Of a stretch of DNA of 64,000 nucleotides, positions 8,363 to 16,069 are shown in pieces (position 1 is the first letter of the stretch; every line of letters begins with the position of its first letter). The stretch is from Microvirga sp052115485 (GTDB lineage Bacteria > Pseudomonadota > Alphaproteobacteria > Rhizobiales > Beijerinckiaceae), in the NCBI RefSeq assembly GCF_052115485.1, contig NZ_JBFRGU010000002.1, forward strand, positions 1 to 64,000, written 5' to 3'. The notes under the pieces were generated by a model. The model saw only the letters and a program-made list of their open reading frames with translations. It had not been told where the DNA came from and searched no databases. A program made the translations under genes and the position numbers.

Positions 8363-8725
8363 ATGGCTGAGAAGAAAGGCGCTGAAGATCGCCGCAAGGC
8401 TCGTGTGCGCCGTGCGATCCAGAAAGCAGCGAACGGACGCCCGCGGTTGTCGGTTTTCCGTTCGTCCAAGCAGATTTATGCCCAGATCATCGACGACGTG
8501 CACGGTCATACCGTCGCTTCGGCGTCGACCCTTGAGAAGGATCTCAAGGGCTCGCTCAAGACCGGCGCGACCGTTGACGCGGCCAAGGCGGTTGGAAAGC
8601 TTGTGGCTGAGCGTGCGGCGAAGGCCGGCGTGAAGCAGGTCATTTTCGACCGTTCTGGCTACCTGTTCCACGGACGCGTGAAGGCTTTGGCCGATGCCGC
8701 TCGTGAGGGCGGTCTCGATTTCTAA
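8363..8725 (+). CDS. rplR: 50S ribosomal protein L18
   Basis: 120 codons. The pattern RPRLSVFRSSKQIYAQIIDD followed by a C-terminal VIFDRSGYLFHGRVKALADA identifies L18, a 5S rRNA binder. It starts 12 bases after rplF. A GC-rich hairpin (GCGGGC/GCCCGC, 8755-8771) lies in the gap before rpsE. Confidence 0.97.
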   Translation: MAEKKGAEDRRKARVRRAIQKAANGRPRLSVFRSSKQIYAQIIDDVHGHTVASASTLEKDLKGSLKTGATVDAAKAVGKLVAERAAKAGVKQVIFDRSGYLFHGRVKALADAAREGGLDF

Positions 8726-8788
8726 ACGGCGGGTATAGAAAAACCCTAAAGCGAGCGGGCCCGCCGCCCGCGCAAGTGAGAGGTCTCA

Positions 8789-9358
8789 ATGGCAAGAGAG
8801 CCAAGAGAACGCGCTGATCGCGAAGAGCGCGACAGCGAATTCGTCGATCGGTTGGTCCACATCAACCGCGTCGCGAAAGTCGTGAAAGGTGGCCGTCGTT
8901 TCGGCTTCGCCGCCCTCGTCGTCGTCGGCGACCAGAAGGGTCGCGTCGGCTTCGGCCACGGCAAGGCTCGCGAAGTTCCGGAAGCGATCCGCAAGGCGAC
9001 CGATGCCGCCAAGCGCTCGATGATCCGCGTTGCGCTTCGCGAAGGCCGCACCCTGCATCATGACGTCCACGGACGTCACGGCGCTGGCAAGGTCATTCTT
9101 CGCGCTGCCCCGCAAGGTACCGGTATCATCGCCGGCGGCCCGATGCGCGCCGTCTTCGAGACGGTCGGCATGCAGGACGTCGTCGCCAAGTCGCTCGGCT
9201 CGTCGAACCCGTACAACCTCGTCCGCGCGACTTTCGACGCGCTCAAGAACGAGGATAGCCCGCGTTCGGTCGCCGCTCGTCGTGGACTGAAGGTTTCGGC
9301 TCTGCAAGCCCGTCGTCGTGACGCGGGCGATGGCGAAGCCGTCGGCTCTGAAGCTTGA
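8789..9358 (+). CDS. rpsE: 30S ribosomal protein S5
   Basis: 189 codons. The N-terminal double-stranded-RNA-binding fold shows FVDRLVHINRVAKVVKGGRR; the rest includes GHGKAREVPEAIRKA and the GTGIIAGGPMRAVFE block. The tail RRRDAGDGEAVGSEA is longer than in E. coli. GAGAGG precedes the ATG. Confidence 0.97.
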   Translation: MAREPRERADREERDSEFVDRLVHINRVAKVVKGGRRFGFAALVVVGDQKGRVGFGHGKAREVPEAIRKATDAAKRSMIRVALREGRTLHHDVHGRHGAGKVILRAAPQGTGIIAGGPMRAVFETVGMQDVVAKSLGSSNPYNLVRATFDALKNEDSPRSVAARRGLKVSALQARRRDAGDGEAVGSEA

Positions 9359-9372
9359 GGGAGGCTGTCATC

Positions 9373-9582
9373 ATGGCAAAGAAGCCTGCCGCTACTTCAG
9401 CGAAAACCGTCACCGTTGAGCAGATCGGTTCGCCGATCCGCCGTGAAGGCAAACAGCGCCAGACGCTGGTTGGCCTCAAGCTCAACAAGCTCCATCGGAC
9501 CTCGACCCTCATCGATACGCCCTCCGTGCGTGGCATGATCGAGAAGGTCAAGCACCTCGTGCGCGTTGTCGACGGGCAGTGA
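9373..9582 (+). CDS. rpmD: 50S ribosomal protein L30
   Basis: 69 codons from ATG 9373, chosen over an in-frame TTG at 9355 because GGGAGG (about 9358-9364) is correctly spaced to the ATG. The segment IGSPIRREGKQRQTLVGLKL and the HLVRVVDGQ end are L30 signatures. Confidence 0.96.
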   Translation: MAKKPAATSAKTVTVEQIGSPIRREGKQRQTLVGLKLNKLHRTSTLIDTPSVRGMIEKVKHLVRVVDGQ

Positions 9583-9592
9583 GGAGAGCGTC

Positions 9593-10066
9593 ATGAAACT
9601 GAATGAAATTCGTGACAACGAAGGCGCCACCAAAAACCGTATGCGTGTCGGCCGTGGTATCGGCTCCGGCAAGGGCAAGACCGGTGGTCGTGGTGTGAAG
9701 GGTCAGACGTCCCGTACGGGCGTCGCCATCAAGGGCTTCGAAGGCGGTCAGATGCCGCTGCATCGTCGCCTGCCGAAGCGAGGCTTCAACAAGCCGAACG
9801 CGATCGATCTGAATGAGGTCAATGTCGGCCGCATTCAGCAGGCTATCGAGGCCGGCAAGCTCGATAAGGGCGCTACTGTGACGATCGAGTCGCTGGTTGC
9901 GGCCGGCGTCGTGTCCAAGCCGCGCGATGGTGTGAAGATCCTAGGCGTCGGCGAGCTCAAGGCAAAGCTTGCTTTCCAGGTTGCCGGTGCGTCCAAGTCG
10001 GCCGTTCAGGCGATCGAAAAGGCTGGTGGCTCGGTGACCCTTCTGGGTGCCGTTGCAGAGGCGTGA
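9593..10066 (+). CDS. rplO: 50S ribosomal protein L15
   Basis: 157 codons from ATG 9593, with GAGGAGA just upstream; an upstream TTG at 9566 inside rpmD is unlikely. The Gly-rich N-terminal arm GRGIGSGKGKTGGRGVKGQ and PLHRRLPKRGFNK are typical. It is the last gene before a strong terminator, so secY does not simply continue the same transcript. Confidence 0.96.
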   Translation: MKLNEIRDNEGATKNRMRVGRGIGSGKGKTGGRGVKGQTSRTGVAIKGFEGGQMPLHRRLPKRGFNKPNAIDLNEVNVGRIQQAIEAGKLDKGATVTIESLVAAGVVSKPRDGVKILGVGELKAKLAFQVAGASKSAVQAIEKAGGSVTLLGAVAEA

Positions 10067-10095
10067 TCTCACGCCCACATAAACAATGATCCAAG

Positions 10096-10130
10096 CGGCG
10101 GCCCGCGTCTGATCGCGCGGCCGCCGTTTT
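10096..10130 (+). terminator. Rho-independent terminator after rplO
   Basis: CGGCGGCC (10096-10103) pairs with GGCCGCCG (10119-10126), extended by CGCG/CGCG with one bulged base, followed by TTTT. This is a strong candidate end of the S10-spc transcript before secY. Confidence 0.75.
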
Positions 10131-10149
10131 CGTGATGACCATCACGTAG

Positions 10150-10246
10150 CAAGAGCATTTCCCGCAAAAGTGGACGCCAGTTTTGCGAGCAGGAAATGCG
10201 GTAGACGTTTTTTGGAGCGTTTCTCGATAATCGGGGGCACGCTCTA
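10150..10246 (+). repeat. Divergent RIME-like two-hairpin intergenic repeat
   Basis: Hairpin 1: GCATTTCC (10155-10162) with GGAAATGC (10192-10199), with an inner GCAAAA/TTTTGC stem. Hairpin 2: GAGCGT with ACGCTC near 10216-10244. The overall AGAGCAT...CTCTAAAG layout matches the copies at 31284 and 37323, but the stems have diverged. It forms most of the secY leader. Confidence 0.55.
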
Positions 10247-10268
10247 AAGAGATATCGGGGACGAGACG

Positions 10269-11603
10269 ATGGCTTCAGCCGCCGAGCAACTGGCCGCAAA
10301 CATCAACTTCGGCGCTCTCGCCAAAGCCGAGGAGTTGAAGAAGCGCATTTGGTTTACCCTTGGCGCTCTCCTCGTCTACCGGCTGGGCACTTATATTCCG
10401 CTGCCGGGCATCAACCCTGAGGCGTTGCGCCAGAGCTTCCAGAACGCCAGCGGTGGCGTGCTCGGGCTCTTCAACATGTTCTCGGGCGGCGCCGTCGAGC
10501 GCATGGCGATCTTCGCCCTCAACATCATGCCCTACATCTCGGCATCGATTATCGTGCAGCTTCTCACATCCGTGCTGCCGACCCTCGAAGCCTTGAAGAA
10601 AGAAGGCGAGGCGGGCCGCAAGATTCTCAATCAATACACCCGCTATCTGACTGTGCTTCTCGCGCTGTTCCAGTCCTGGGGCATCGCTGTCGGCCTTCAG
10701 AGTTCGGGCGGTATCGTTGCCAGCCCCGGGCCATTCTTCCTGATTTCGACCGTCATCACACTGACCGGGGGCACCATGTTCCTCATGTGGCTCGGCGAGC
10801 AGATCACGTCGCGCGGTATCGGTAACGGGACGTCGCTCATCATTTTCTCTGGCATCGTCGCGAACCTGCCGCATGCGATTGCCGGCACGCTCGAACTCGG
10901 CCGTCAGGGCGCTATCTCGACGGGGCTGATCCTCGGTGTGATCGTCATGGCGATGGCGATCATCTACTTCGTGGTGTTTATGGAGCGCGCCCAGCGTCGT
11001 CTTCTGATCAATTATCCGAAGCGCCAGGTCGGAAACCGGATGTACGAGGGGCAGACCTCATTCCTGCCACTGAAGCTGAACACCTCTGGCGTCATCCCGC
11101 CGATCTTCGCTTCGTCGCTCCTGTTGCTGCCCGCGACCATTGCTAGCTTCCAGACATCGGACGGCACCGGCATCGTCTCCATGCTGACGACCTATCTCGG
11201 CCACGGACGACCGGCCTATATGGTCTTCTACGCGGCTTTGATTGTCTTCTTCGCCTTCTTCTATACGGCAATCGTGTTCAATCCGACCGAGACGGCCGAT
11301 AATCTGAAGAAACAGGGCGGCTTCATTCCTGGCATCCGTCCGGGCGAGCGCACTGCCGATTACATCGATACGGTCCTGACCCGCATCACAGTGCTCGGCG
11401 CGGGCTATCTCGTCATCATCTGCTTGATCCCGGAACTACTTGTGTCCTACGCGGCGCTGCCCTTCTACTTTGGCGGCACTTCTCTTCTGATCGTCGTGTC
11501 GGTTACGATGGATACGGTGGCCCAGGTTCACGGTCATTTGCTGGCTCATCAGTACGAGGGCCTCGTGAAGAAGGCCAAACTCAAGGGCAGCCGGCGACGG
11601 TAA
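10269..11603 (+). CDS. secY: Protein translocase subunit SecY
   Basis: 444 codons, ten predicted membrane helices. SecY is the channel of the Sec translocon in the inner membrane. Signatures include GTYIPLPGINPE in the first periplasmic region, NIMPYISASIIVQLL, and IRPGERTADYID in the fifth cytoplasmic loop. The ATG follows GGGGACGAG. It is separated from rplO by a terminator and a repeat, unlike the tight spc arrangement of E. coli. Confidence 0.97.
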   Translation: MASAAEQLAANINFGALAKAEELKKRIWFTLGALLVYRLGTYIPLPGINPEALRQSFQNASGGVLGLFNMFSGGAVERMAIFALNIMPYISASIIVQLLTSVLPTLEALKKEGEAGRKILNQYTRYLTVLLALFQSWGIAVGLQSSGGIVASPGPFFLISTVITLTGGTMFLMWLGEQITSRGIGNGTSLIIFSGIVANLPHAIAGTLELGRQGAISTGLILGVIVMAMAIIYFVVFMERAQRRLLINYPKRQVGNRMYEGQTSFLPLKLNTSGVIPPIFASSLLLLPATIASFQTSDGTGIVSMLTTYLGHGRPAYMVFYAALIVFFAFFYTAIVFNPTETADNLKKQGGFIPGIRPGERTADYIDTVLTRITVLGAGYLVIICLIPELLVSYAALPFYFGGTSLLIVVSVTMDTVAQVHGHLLAHQYEGLVKKAKLKGSRRR

Positions 11604-11651
11604 CTCTCTCGCTCACCAAGGGCGATATTCTCGACGAAGCAGGGGGGCTCG

Positions 11652-12233
11652 ATGAGAATCATACTGTTGGGACCGCCGGGGGCCGGGAAGGGCACTCAGG
11701 CAGCGCGGTTGGTCGAGCGGCTGGGAATTCCCCAGCTCTCCACAGGCGATATGCTCCGCGCGGCCGTGGCTGCCGGCACGCCGGTCGGTCTCAAGGCCAA
11801 GGCGATCATGGACCGGGGCGATCTGGTGTCCGACGATGTCGTGCTTGGCATCGTTGCGGACCGTATCGAGGAAGTGGACGCCCAAAAGGGCTTCATCCTC
11901 GACGGTTTCCCGCGCACGGTCGCACAAGCCGAGGGCCTGGATGGGATGCTCGCGAGCAAGGGCCTCAAGCTTGATGCCGTGATCGAGTTCAAGGTCGATC
12001 ACGATGCCCTCGTCGAGCGCATCGTGAAGCGCGCCAAGGAGACCGAGGCGCGCGGAGAGCCGGTCCGCAAGGACGACAACCCGGATGTGTTCAAGACCCG
12101 GCTGGAGGCCTACCGAAACCAGACGGCTCCGCTGTCGACTTATTATGCGGGCAAAGGGGCTCTGAAAACCGTCGACGGCATGAAGGCTATCGATGAGGTC
12201 ACCGGAGCCGTGAAGGCGATTTTGGGGCGTTGA
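11652..12233 (+). CDS. adk: Adenylate kinase (short-LID form)
   Basis: 193 codons. The P-loop GPPGAGKGTQAA is at residues 7-18, the NMP-binding STGDMLRAAV follows, then ILDGFPRTVAQA. The enzyme converts ATP and AMP to two ADP. The LID insertion of the 214-residue E. coli enzyme is absent, as in many alphaproteobacteria. It follows secY by 48 bases, the usual neighbour. Directly downstream the ribosomal cluster is interrupted by a minus-strand gene pair. Confidence 0.96.
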   Translation: MRIILLGPPGAGKGTQAARLVERLGIPQLSTGDMLRAAVAAGTPVGLKAKAIMDRGDLVSDDVVLGIVADRIEEVDAQKGFILDGFPRTVAQAEGLDGMLASKGLKLDAVIEFKVDHDALVERIVKRAKETEARGEPVRKDDNPDVFKTRLEAYRNQTAPLSTYYAGKGALKTVDGMKAIDEVTGAVKAILGR

Positions 12234-12237
12234 GGGT

Positions 12238-12260
12238 GGAGGGGCCGGATAGCCCCTTCC
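12238..12260. terminator. Hairpin between convergent adk and the 111-aa gene
   Basis: GGAGGGGC pairs with GCCCCTTCC around CGGATA. It lacks a clear T-run, so it is a weak candidate bidirectional terminator between convergent ends. Confidence 0.35.
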
Positions 12261-12262
12261 GC

Positions 12263-12598
12263 TTACCCATCGAATTCCTTATCGTAGCCCACGCGCATGT
12301 CCCGTGCGTTTTTCGGGACGGGAAAGCCATAGCCGCCACTTGGATCCCATTTCAGGCGGCCTGTCTTATGATAGTCGCTGCAATACAAGCTGATGCCTAT
12401 GCCTTGAAGGGTCAGGACCAAGGCTTGAATCGCATCCCAGCCATAGACTGTTTTCATTTCAATCCCGTTCGGCCAGCCAATAGTGTACCGACAGCCCCAG
12501 TCTTTCTCGGTTTTCTCAGGGGAGTAGAGGCACACGGGGACGAGGATGATCGCTCCATCCTCGGTCACGTATTCCAAATCTCGTGTTGCGATCAGCAT
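12263..12598 (-). CDS. DUF6968-like protein, possible immunity partner
   Basis: 111 codons from the ATG at 12598-12596; the frame runs further upstream but overlaps the preceding gene. The pattern MLIATRDLEY, WGCRYTIGWP, then WDAIQALVLTLQGIG and GYGFPVP resembles a small family I recall as DUF6968; this was not checked. There is no signal peptide or membrane helix, so it is probably cytoplasmic. It starts 8 bases after the stop of the 137-aa gene, forming a two-gene operon that runs against the ribosomal genes. An immunity-type role is inference from this pairing only. Confidence 0.7.
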   Translation of the reverse strand: MLIATRDLEYVTEDGAIILVPVCLYSPEKTEKDWGCRYTIGWPNGIEMKTVYGWDAIQALVLTLQGIGISLYCSDYHKTGRLKWDPSGGYGFPVPKNARDMRVGYDKEFDG

Positions 12599-12606
12599 TG
12601 AGGCAC

Positions 12607-13020
12607 CTAGTAGTTCAAAGGTGGGATCGGATAGCCGGTTTCGCAGGCAACACGACGAGCCTGCGCCTGAGCATAGCATTGGCGGATGGCTACGAGCCGG
12701 CAATGGAAGAGGTCGCGCTCATATTGCAAAGCGCATTCGTCAACCTTCCTTCGTGCAGCTAACGTTATTCGCCCGGCATGTTCCTTAACTTTGGTACGTT
12801 CTGAGGCCGATACTGTTTCCCGGGGGCCTATGTTGGAGTCGAAGCTGGTGCCCGCTTGGCCTCCACTCCATCGTCCTCCACCTGGAGAACCAGCCGGTAC
12901 TCGAGGTTGATTGGAATCATATCGGCGCTCCAAAGAACGGCGATATCGGAGATCTGAAATTTGTGAGCGAAGTTCTGAAATTTTTCTTCGCAATTGTACT
13001 ATGCGATGGGCTTGCGACAT
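12607..13020 (-). CDS. Small Cys-rich protein with RVPAGSPGGGRWSGG motif, toxin-like
   Basis: 137 codons. Order: a basic heptad-like helix (about residues 5-33), the linker RVPAGSPGGGRWSGG (40-54), then a C-terminal region with four spaced cysteines (C96, C107, C115, C126) ending PIPPLNY. From memory, the linker motif and a similar Cys-patterned tail ending in PIPPLN recur in rhizobial and phage-associated or polymorphic-toxin-type proteins; this was not verified. AGGAT lies 7 bases before the ATG. It has its own promoter with a LexA-like box (13068-13095). It is inserted between adk and rpsM, where other genes are rarely found. Confidence 0.7.
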   Translation of the reverse strand: MSQAHRIVQLRRKISELRSQISDLRYRRSLERRYDSNQPRVPAGSPGGGRWSGGQAGTSFDSNIGPRETVSASERTKVKEHAGRITLAARRKVDECALQYERDLFHCRLVAIRQCYAQAQARRVACETGYPIPPLNY

Positions 13021-13067
13021 CGAAAGATCCTACTCAAAAGAGCGGGGAAGAATGTCATGAAATGAGA

Positions 13068-13095
13068 ATTTTATCAAGAACAAAATAAGAACAAA
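13068..13095 (-). promoter_or_regulatory. Promoter of the 137-aa/111-aa gene pair
   Basis: On the minus strand, TTTGTT (13095-13090), a 16-base spacer and TAAAAT (13073-13068) form a good promoter-like pair, about 48 bases before the ATG at 13020. The LexA-like box lies within it. Confidence 0.45.
13078..13092. promoter_or_regulatory. LexA-like (SOS) box GAAC-N7-GAAC
   Basis: GAACAAAATAAGAAC fits the direct-repeat SOS box GTTC-N7-GTTC of alphaproteobacteria, read on the minus strand. It overlaps the -35/spacer of the promoter for the gene pair ending at 12263, where a repressor would block transcription. One or two matches are expected by chance in 64 kb, so position is the main support. Confidence 0.45.
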
Positions 13096-13151
13096 TACAT
13101 ATAGGATTTGTACAGCAGCGGAAGTCCGCTGTCGCGATTGCGTCAACTCGC

Positions 13152-13180
13152 TTGACGCGCTGGCCTCAATGCGTTAAGGA
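13152..13180 (+). promoter_or_regulatory. Candidate promoter for rpsM operon
   Basis: TTGACG (13152-13157), 17 bases, then TAAGGA (13175-13180). An independent promoter is expected here because the preceding genes run the other way. The -10 match is poor. Confidence 0.3.
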
Positions 13181-13328
13181 GCCCGCTCTCGCACAGGAAT
13201 ACGCGACGGGAGGGTCTCGCAAGGGGCCGCTCCCGATTGTCGTGTTTTAATAACCCGCGCAAGGGCCGGCCTCCACCGGACGCGCGATAACCTTCGAAGC
13301 TCAAGCTTCGATCACATGGAGACGGACT

Positions 13329-13697
13329 ATGGCCCGTATTGCAGGCGTTAACATTCCGACCAACAAGCGCGTCGTCATCGCGCTTCAGTACATTCACGGT
13401 ATCGGCCCCAAGAAGGCGCAAGAGATCGTTACGAAGGTCAACATCCCGGCCGAGCGCCGCGTGAACCAGCTGACCGACGCCGAAGTGCTGCAGATCCGCG
13501 AAACCATCGACCGCGATTACATCGTGGAAGGCGATCTTCGCCGCGAAGTGTCCATGAACATCAAGCGTCTCATGGATCTCGCTGCATATCGGGGCCTCCG
13601 CCACCGCCGCAGCCTGCCTGTTCGTGGTCAGCGTACGCATACCAATGCGCGCACCCGCAAGGGCAAGTCCAAGCCGATCGCCGGCAAGAAGAAGTGA
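13329..13697 (+). CDS. rpsM: 30S ribosomal protein S13
   Basis: 122 codons. MARIAGVNIPTNKRVVIALQ and YRGLRHRRSLPVRGQRTHTNARTRKG are standard S13 motifs; the basic tail contacts P-site tRNA. It opens the alpha-operon block (rpsM, rpsK, rpoA, rplQ). GGAGAC precedes the ATG. Confidence 0.98.
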   Translation: MARIAGVNIPTNKRVVIALQYIHGIGPKKAQEIVTKVNIPAERRVNQLTDAEVLQIRETIDRDYIVEGDLRREVSMNIKRLMDLAAYRGLRHRRSLPVRGQRTHTNARTRKGKSKPIAGKKK

Positions 13698-13702
13698 CCG
13701 TA

Positions 13703-13718
13703 GGGCGGTCTTCCGCCC
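13703..13718 (+). terminator. Short hairpin after rpsM
   Basis: GGGCGG (13703-13708) pairs with CCGCCC (13713-13718) around TCTT, 6 bases after the rpsM stop, without a T-run. It may slow transcription or protect a 3' end rather than terminate, since rpsK follows in the same direction. Confidence 0.35.
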
Positions 13719-13721
13719 AAG

Positions 13722-13808
13722 GTCATCCCCGGGCCTGACCCGAGGATCTCGTGCCGAATACGGCGCAGGAATTTTGAATACGATGGCCGGGTCAAGCCCG
13801 GCCATGAC
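13722..13808. repeat. GTCAT..CGGG palindromic intergenic repeat, copy A
   Basis: Arms of 21 bases (13722-13742 and 13788-13808) are inverted copies with 18 of 21 matches, both bounded by GTCAT/ATGAC. The same family occurs at 24557-24650. Insertion between rpsM and rpsK puts a large hairpin inside an essential operon. Confidence 0.75.
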
Positions 13809-13864
13809 GAAGTTGAAACTCCCGAGCGCCTGGCATGACGGGCGCGTTTGAAGGACTTTGAAGA

Positions 13865-14254
13865 ATGGCTAAAGAAGCTACCCGCGTCCGCCGCCGCGAA
13901 CGCAAAAACATCGTGTCGGGCGTCGCTCACGTGAACGCCTCGTTCAACAACACGATGATCACCATCACCGACGCTCAGGGCAACACGATTTCGTGGTCGT
14001 CCGCCGGCGCGATGGGCTTCAAGGGTTCGCGCAAGTCGACCCCGTATGCGGCTCAGGTTGCGGCCGAAGACGCTGCCCGCAAGGCTTCCGAGCATGGCAT
14101 GCGTACCCTCGAAGTCGAGGTGTCCGGTCCCGGCTCCGGCCGTGAATCGGCGCTCCGCGCGCTCCAGTCGGCCGGTTTCACCGTCACCTCGATTCGTGAC
14201 GTGACGCCGATCCCGCACAATGGCTGCCGCCCGCGCAAGCGTCGCCGCGTCTAA
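13865..14254 (+). CDS. rpsK: 30S ribosomal protein S11
   Basis: 129 codons. HVNASFNNTMITITDAQGNT and the C-terminal DVTPIPHNGCRPRKRRRV are diagnostic of S11, a platform protein of the 30S subunit. It is separated from rpsM by 167 bases containing a palindromic repeat, more than usual for this pair. Confidence 0.98.
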   Translation: MAKEATRVRRRERKNIVSGVAHVNASFNNTMITITDAQGNTISWSSAGAMGFKGSRKSTPYAAQVAAEDAARKASEHGMRTLEVEVSGPGSGRESALRALQSAGFTVTSIRDVTPIPHNGCRPRKRRRV

Positions 14255-14346
14255 GATCATCCGGCGCGTGGGTTCCGCCCGCGCGCGCTCCGGTTTAGAG
14301 GGTGAGCCGCGGCCTCCCTTCATTCCGTACCTCAAGAGGTGTGGTT

Positions 14347-15363
14347 GTGATCCAGAAGAATTGGCAAGAGCTGATTAAGCCGAACAAGCTTGAAGTGTCT
14401 CCGGGAGACGATCCGAAGCGCGTTGCGACGGTCGTAGCCGAGCCGCTCGAGCGCGGTTTCGGCACGACGCTCGGCAATGCGCTGCGCCGCGTGCTCCTGT
14501 CTTCGCTGCAGGGTGCCGCCGTGACGGCGATCCATATCGACGGCGTTCTGCACGAATTCTCGTCGATCCCTGGCGTCCGCGAGGACGTGACGGATATCGT
14601 CCTCAACGTGAAGACGATCGCCATCAAGATGCAGGGCGAGGGCCCGAAGCGCATGACGCTTCGCAAGACCGGCCCCGGTGCTGTCACCGCCGGCGACATC
14701 AATACGATTGGCGACGTCCAGATCCTGAACCCCGATCTCGTGCTCTGCACCCTCGACGAGGGCGCGGAAATTCGCATGGAGTTCACGGTCAATACCGGCA
14801 AGGGCTACGTGCCGTCCGAGCGCAATCGCGCTGAGGATGCGCCCATCGGCCTCATCCCGGTCGACTCGCTCTACAGCCCGGTCAAGAAGGTTTCGTACCG
14901 GATCGAGAACACCCGCGAGGGCCAGATTCTCGATTACGACAAGCTGACCATGACCCTCGAGACCAACGGCGCTGTGACGCCGGAAGATGCAGTGGCCTAT
15001 GCCGCGCGCATCATCCAGGATCAGCTCCAGGTCTTCGTGAACTTCGAAGAGCCCCGCAAGGAAGAGGCAGCTACGGCCGCGCCGCAGCTGCCGTTCAACC
15101 CTGCGCTGCTCAAGAAGGTCGACGAGCTCGAGCTGTCCGTCCGTTCGGCGAACTGCCTCAAGAACGACAACATCGTCTATATCGGCGACCTCATCCAGAA
15201 GTCCGAGGCGGAAATGCTCCGCACCCCGAACTTCGGCCGCAAGTCGCTGAATGAGATCAAGGAAGTGCTCGCTTCCATGGGCCTGCATCTCGGCATGGAA
15301 GTGCCGGGCTGGCCGCCGGAGAACATCGAAGAGCTCGCGAAGCGCTTCGAAGAGCACTACTAG
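14347..15363 (+). CDS. rpoA: RNA polymerase subunit alpha
   Basis: 338 codons from GTG 14347, the standard length. The frame is open to 14302, but family homology begins at VIQKNWQELIKPNKLEV and AGAGG (14334-14338) fits GTG 14347. N-terminal assembly domain (about 1-235, with RGFGTTLGNALRRVLLSSLQG), a linker, and a C-terminal domain (about 260-330) with the helix-hairpin-helix region NCLKNDNIVYIGDLIQKSE used for UP-element and activator contacts. Confidence 0.97.
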   Translation: MIQKNWQELIKPNKLEVSPGDDPKRVATVVAEPLERGFGTTLGNALRRVLLSSLQGAAVTAIHIDGVLHEFSSIPGVREDVTDIVLNVKTIAIKMQGEGPKRMTLRKTGPGAVTAGDINTIGDVQILNPDLVLCTLDEGAEIRMEFTVNTGKGYVPSERNRAEDAPIGLIPVDSLYSPVKKVSYRIENTREGQILDYDKLTMTLETNGAVTPEDAVAYAARIIQDQLQVFVNFEEPRKEEAATAAPQLPFNPALLKKVDELELSVRSANCLKNDNIVYIGDLIQKSEAEMLRTPNFGRKSLNEIKEVLASMGLHLGMEVPGWPPENIEELAKRFEEHY

Positions 15364-15494
15364 GACCTATTCCCGCCGCAGCCTCAAGGTTGCGGCGGGA
15401 TCTTTTCGCGAGAGGCCCGCATCAAAAAGCCGGGTCTCATTCAAGAAGGACGGCCGTCCCTTGGCACGGCGGCCGCAAAACCAAGGAGAGAGCC

Positions 15495-15917
15495 ATGCGT
15501 CACGGTTTTCGTGGTCGTCGTTTCAACCGTTCGTCCGAGCATCGTAAGGCGATGTTCGCCAACATGTCCGCCGCGCTGATCAAGCACGAGCAGATCGTCA
15601 CCACTCTCCCCAAGGCGAAGGATCTTCGCCCCGTGGTCGAGAAGCTGGTCACGTTCGCCAAGCGCGGTGATCTGAATTCCCGTCGTCTGGCCATGGCTCA
15701 GCTCCGCGACGCCGCAATGGTCAAGAAGCTCTTCGACGTGCTCGGCCCGCGCTACAAGGAGCGTTCGGGTGGTTACACCCGCGTCCTGAAGGCCGGCTTC
15801 CGCTTCGGCGACAACGCGGCGATGGCCGTGATCGAGTTCGTCGATCGTGACGTCGATGCCCGCGGTCAGGATTCCGGTCCGACGCAGAATGAGGAAATCA
15901 TCGAGGCCGCTGAGTAA
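15495..15917 (+). CDS. rplQ: 50S ribosomal protein L17
   Basis: 140 codons from ATG 15495, preceded by AAGGAGAGA (15483-15491); the frame upstream to 15390 has no L17 similarity. MRHGFRGRRFNRSSEHRKAM is canonical, and the C-terminal tail is acidic. It is the last gene of the ribosomal cluster and is followed by a strong terminator. Confidence 0.97.
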   Translation: MRHGFRGRRFNRSSEHRKAMFANMSAALIKHEQIVTTLPKAKDLRPVVEKLVTFAKRGDLNSRRLAMAQLRDAAMVKKLFDVLGPRYKERSGGYTRVLKAGFRFGDNAAMAVIEFVDRDVDARGQDSGPTQNEEIIEAAE

Positions 15918-15943
15918 GCGGTTTTTCGAGACAAGCTTTGATC

Positions 15944-15970
15944 AAGGGCGGCCTTCAGGCCGCCCTTTTT
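15944..15970 (+). terminator. Rho-independent terminator after rplQ
   Basis: A perfect 10-base stem, AAGGGCGGCC (15944-15953) with GGCCGCCCTT (15958-15967), around a TTCA loop, runs into five Ts. It ends the ribosomal cluster. Confidence 0.9.
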
Positions 15971-16069
15971 GTTTGTCTCGATAGGGCCATATGAGGGCGG
16001 TTGCTCCGCAGGCTTTGCCTTTGAATGAAGCCCGTTTATCCAGGATCATCAGATCGGTATGGATTCGTG

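Larger units (their letters stand above)
13021..13328. other. Intergenic region: divergent promoters, AT-rich patch
   Basis: This 308-base gap separates the minus-strand pair from rpsM. Bases 13060-13110 are clearly AT-richer than the surroundings and hold the minus-strand promoter and the GAAC-N7-GAAC box. A candidate rpsM promoter is at 13152-13180. The remainder is GC-rich with no open frame I would support. Confidence 0.6.

Noticed and set aside
14332..15357. 341-codon minus-strand frame antisense to rpoA
   Set aside because: Mirror of the rpoA coding frame with Arg/Leu/Asp-rich, domain-free translation.
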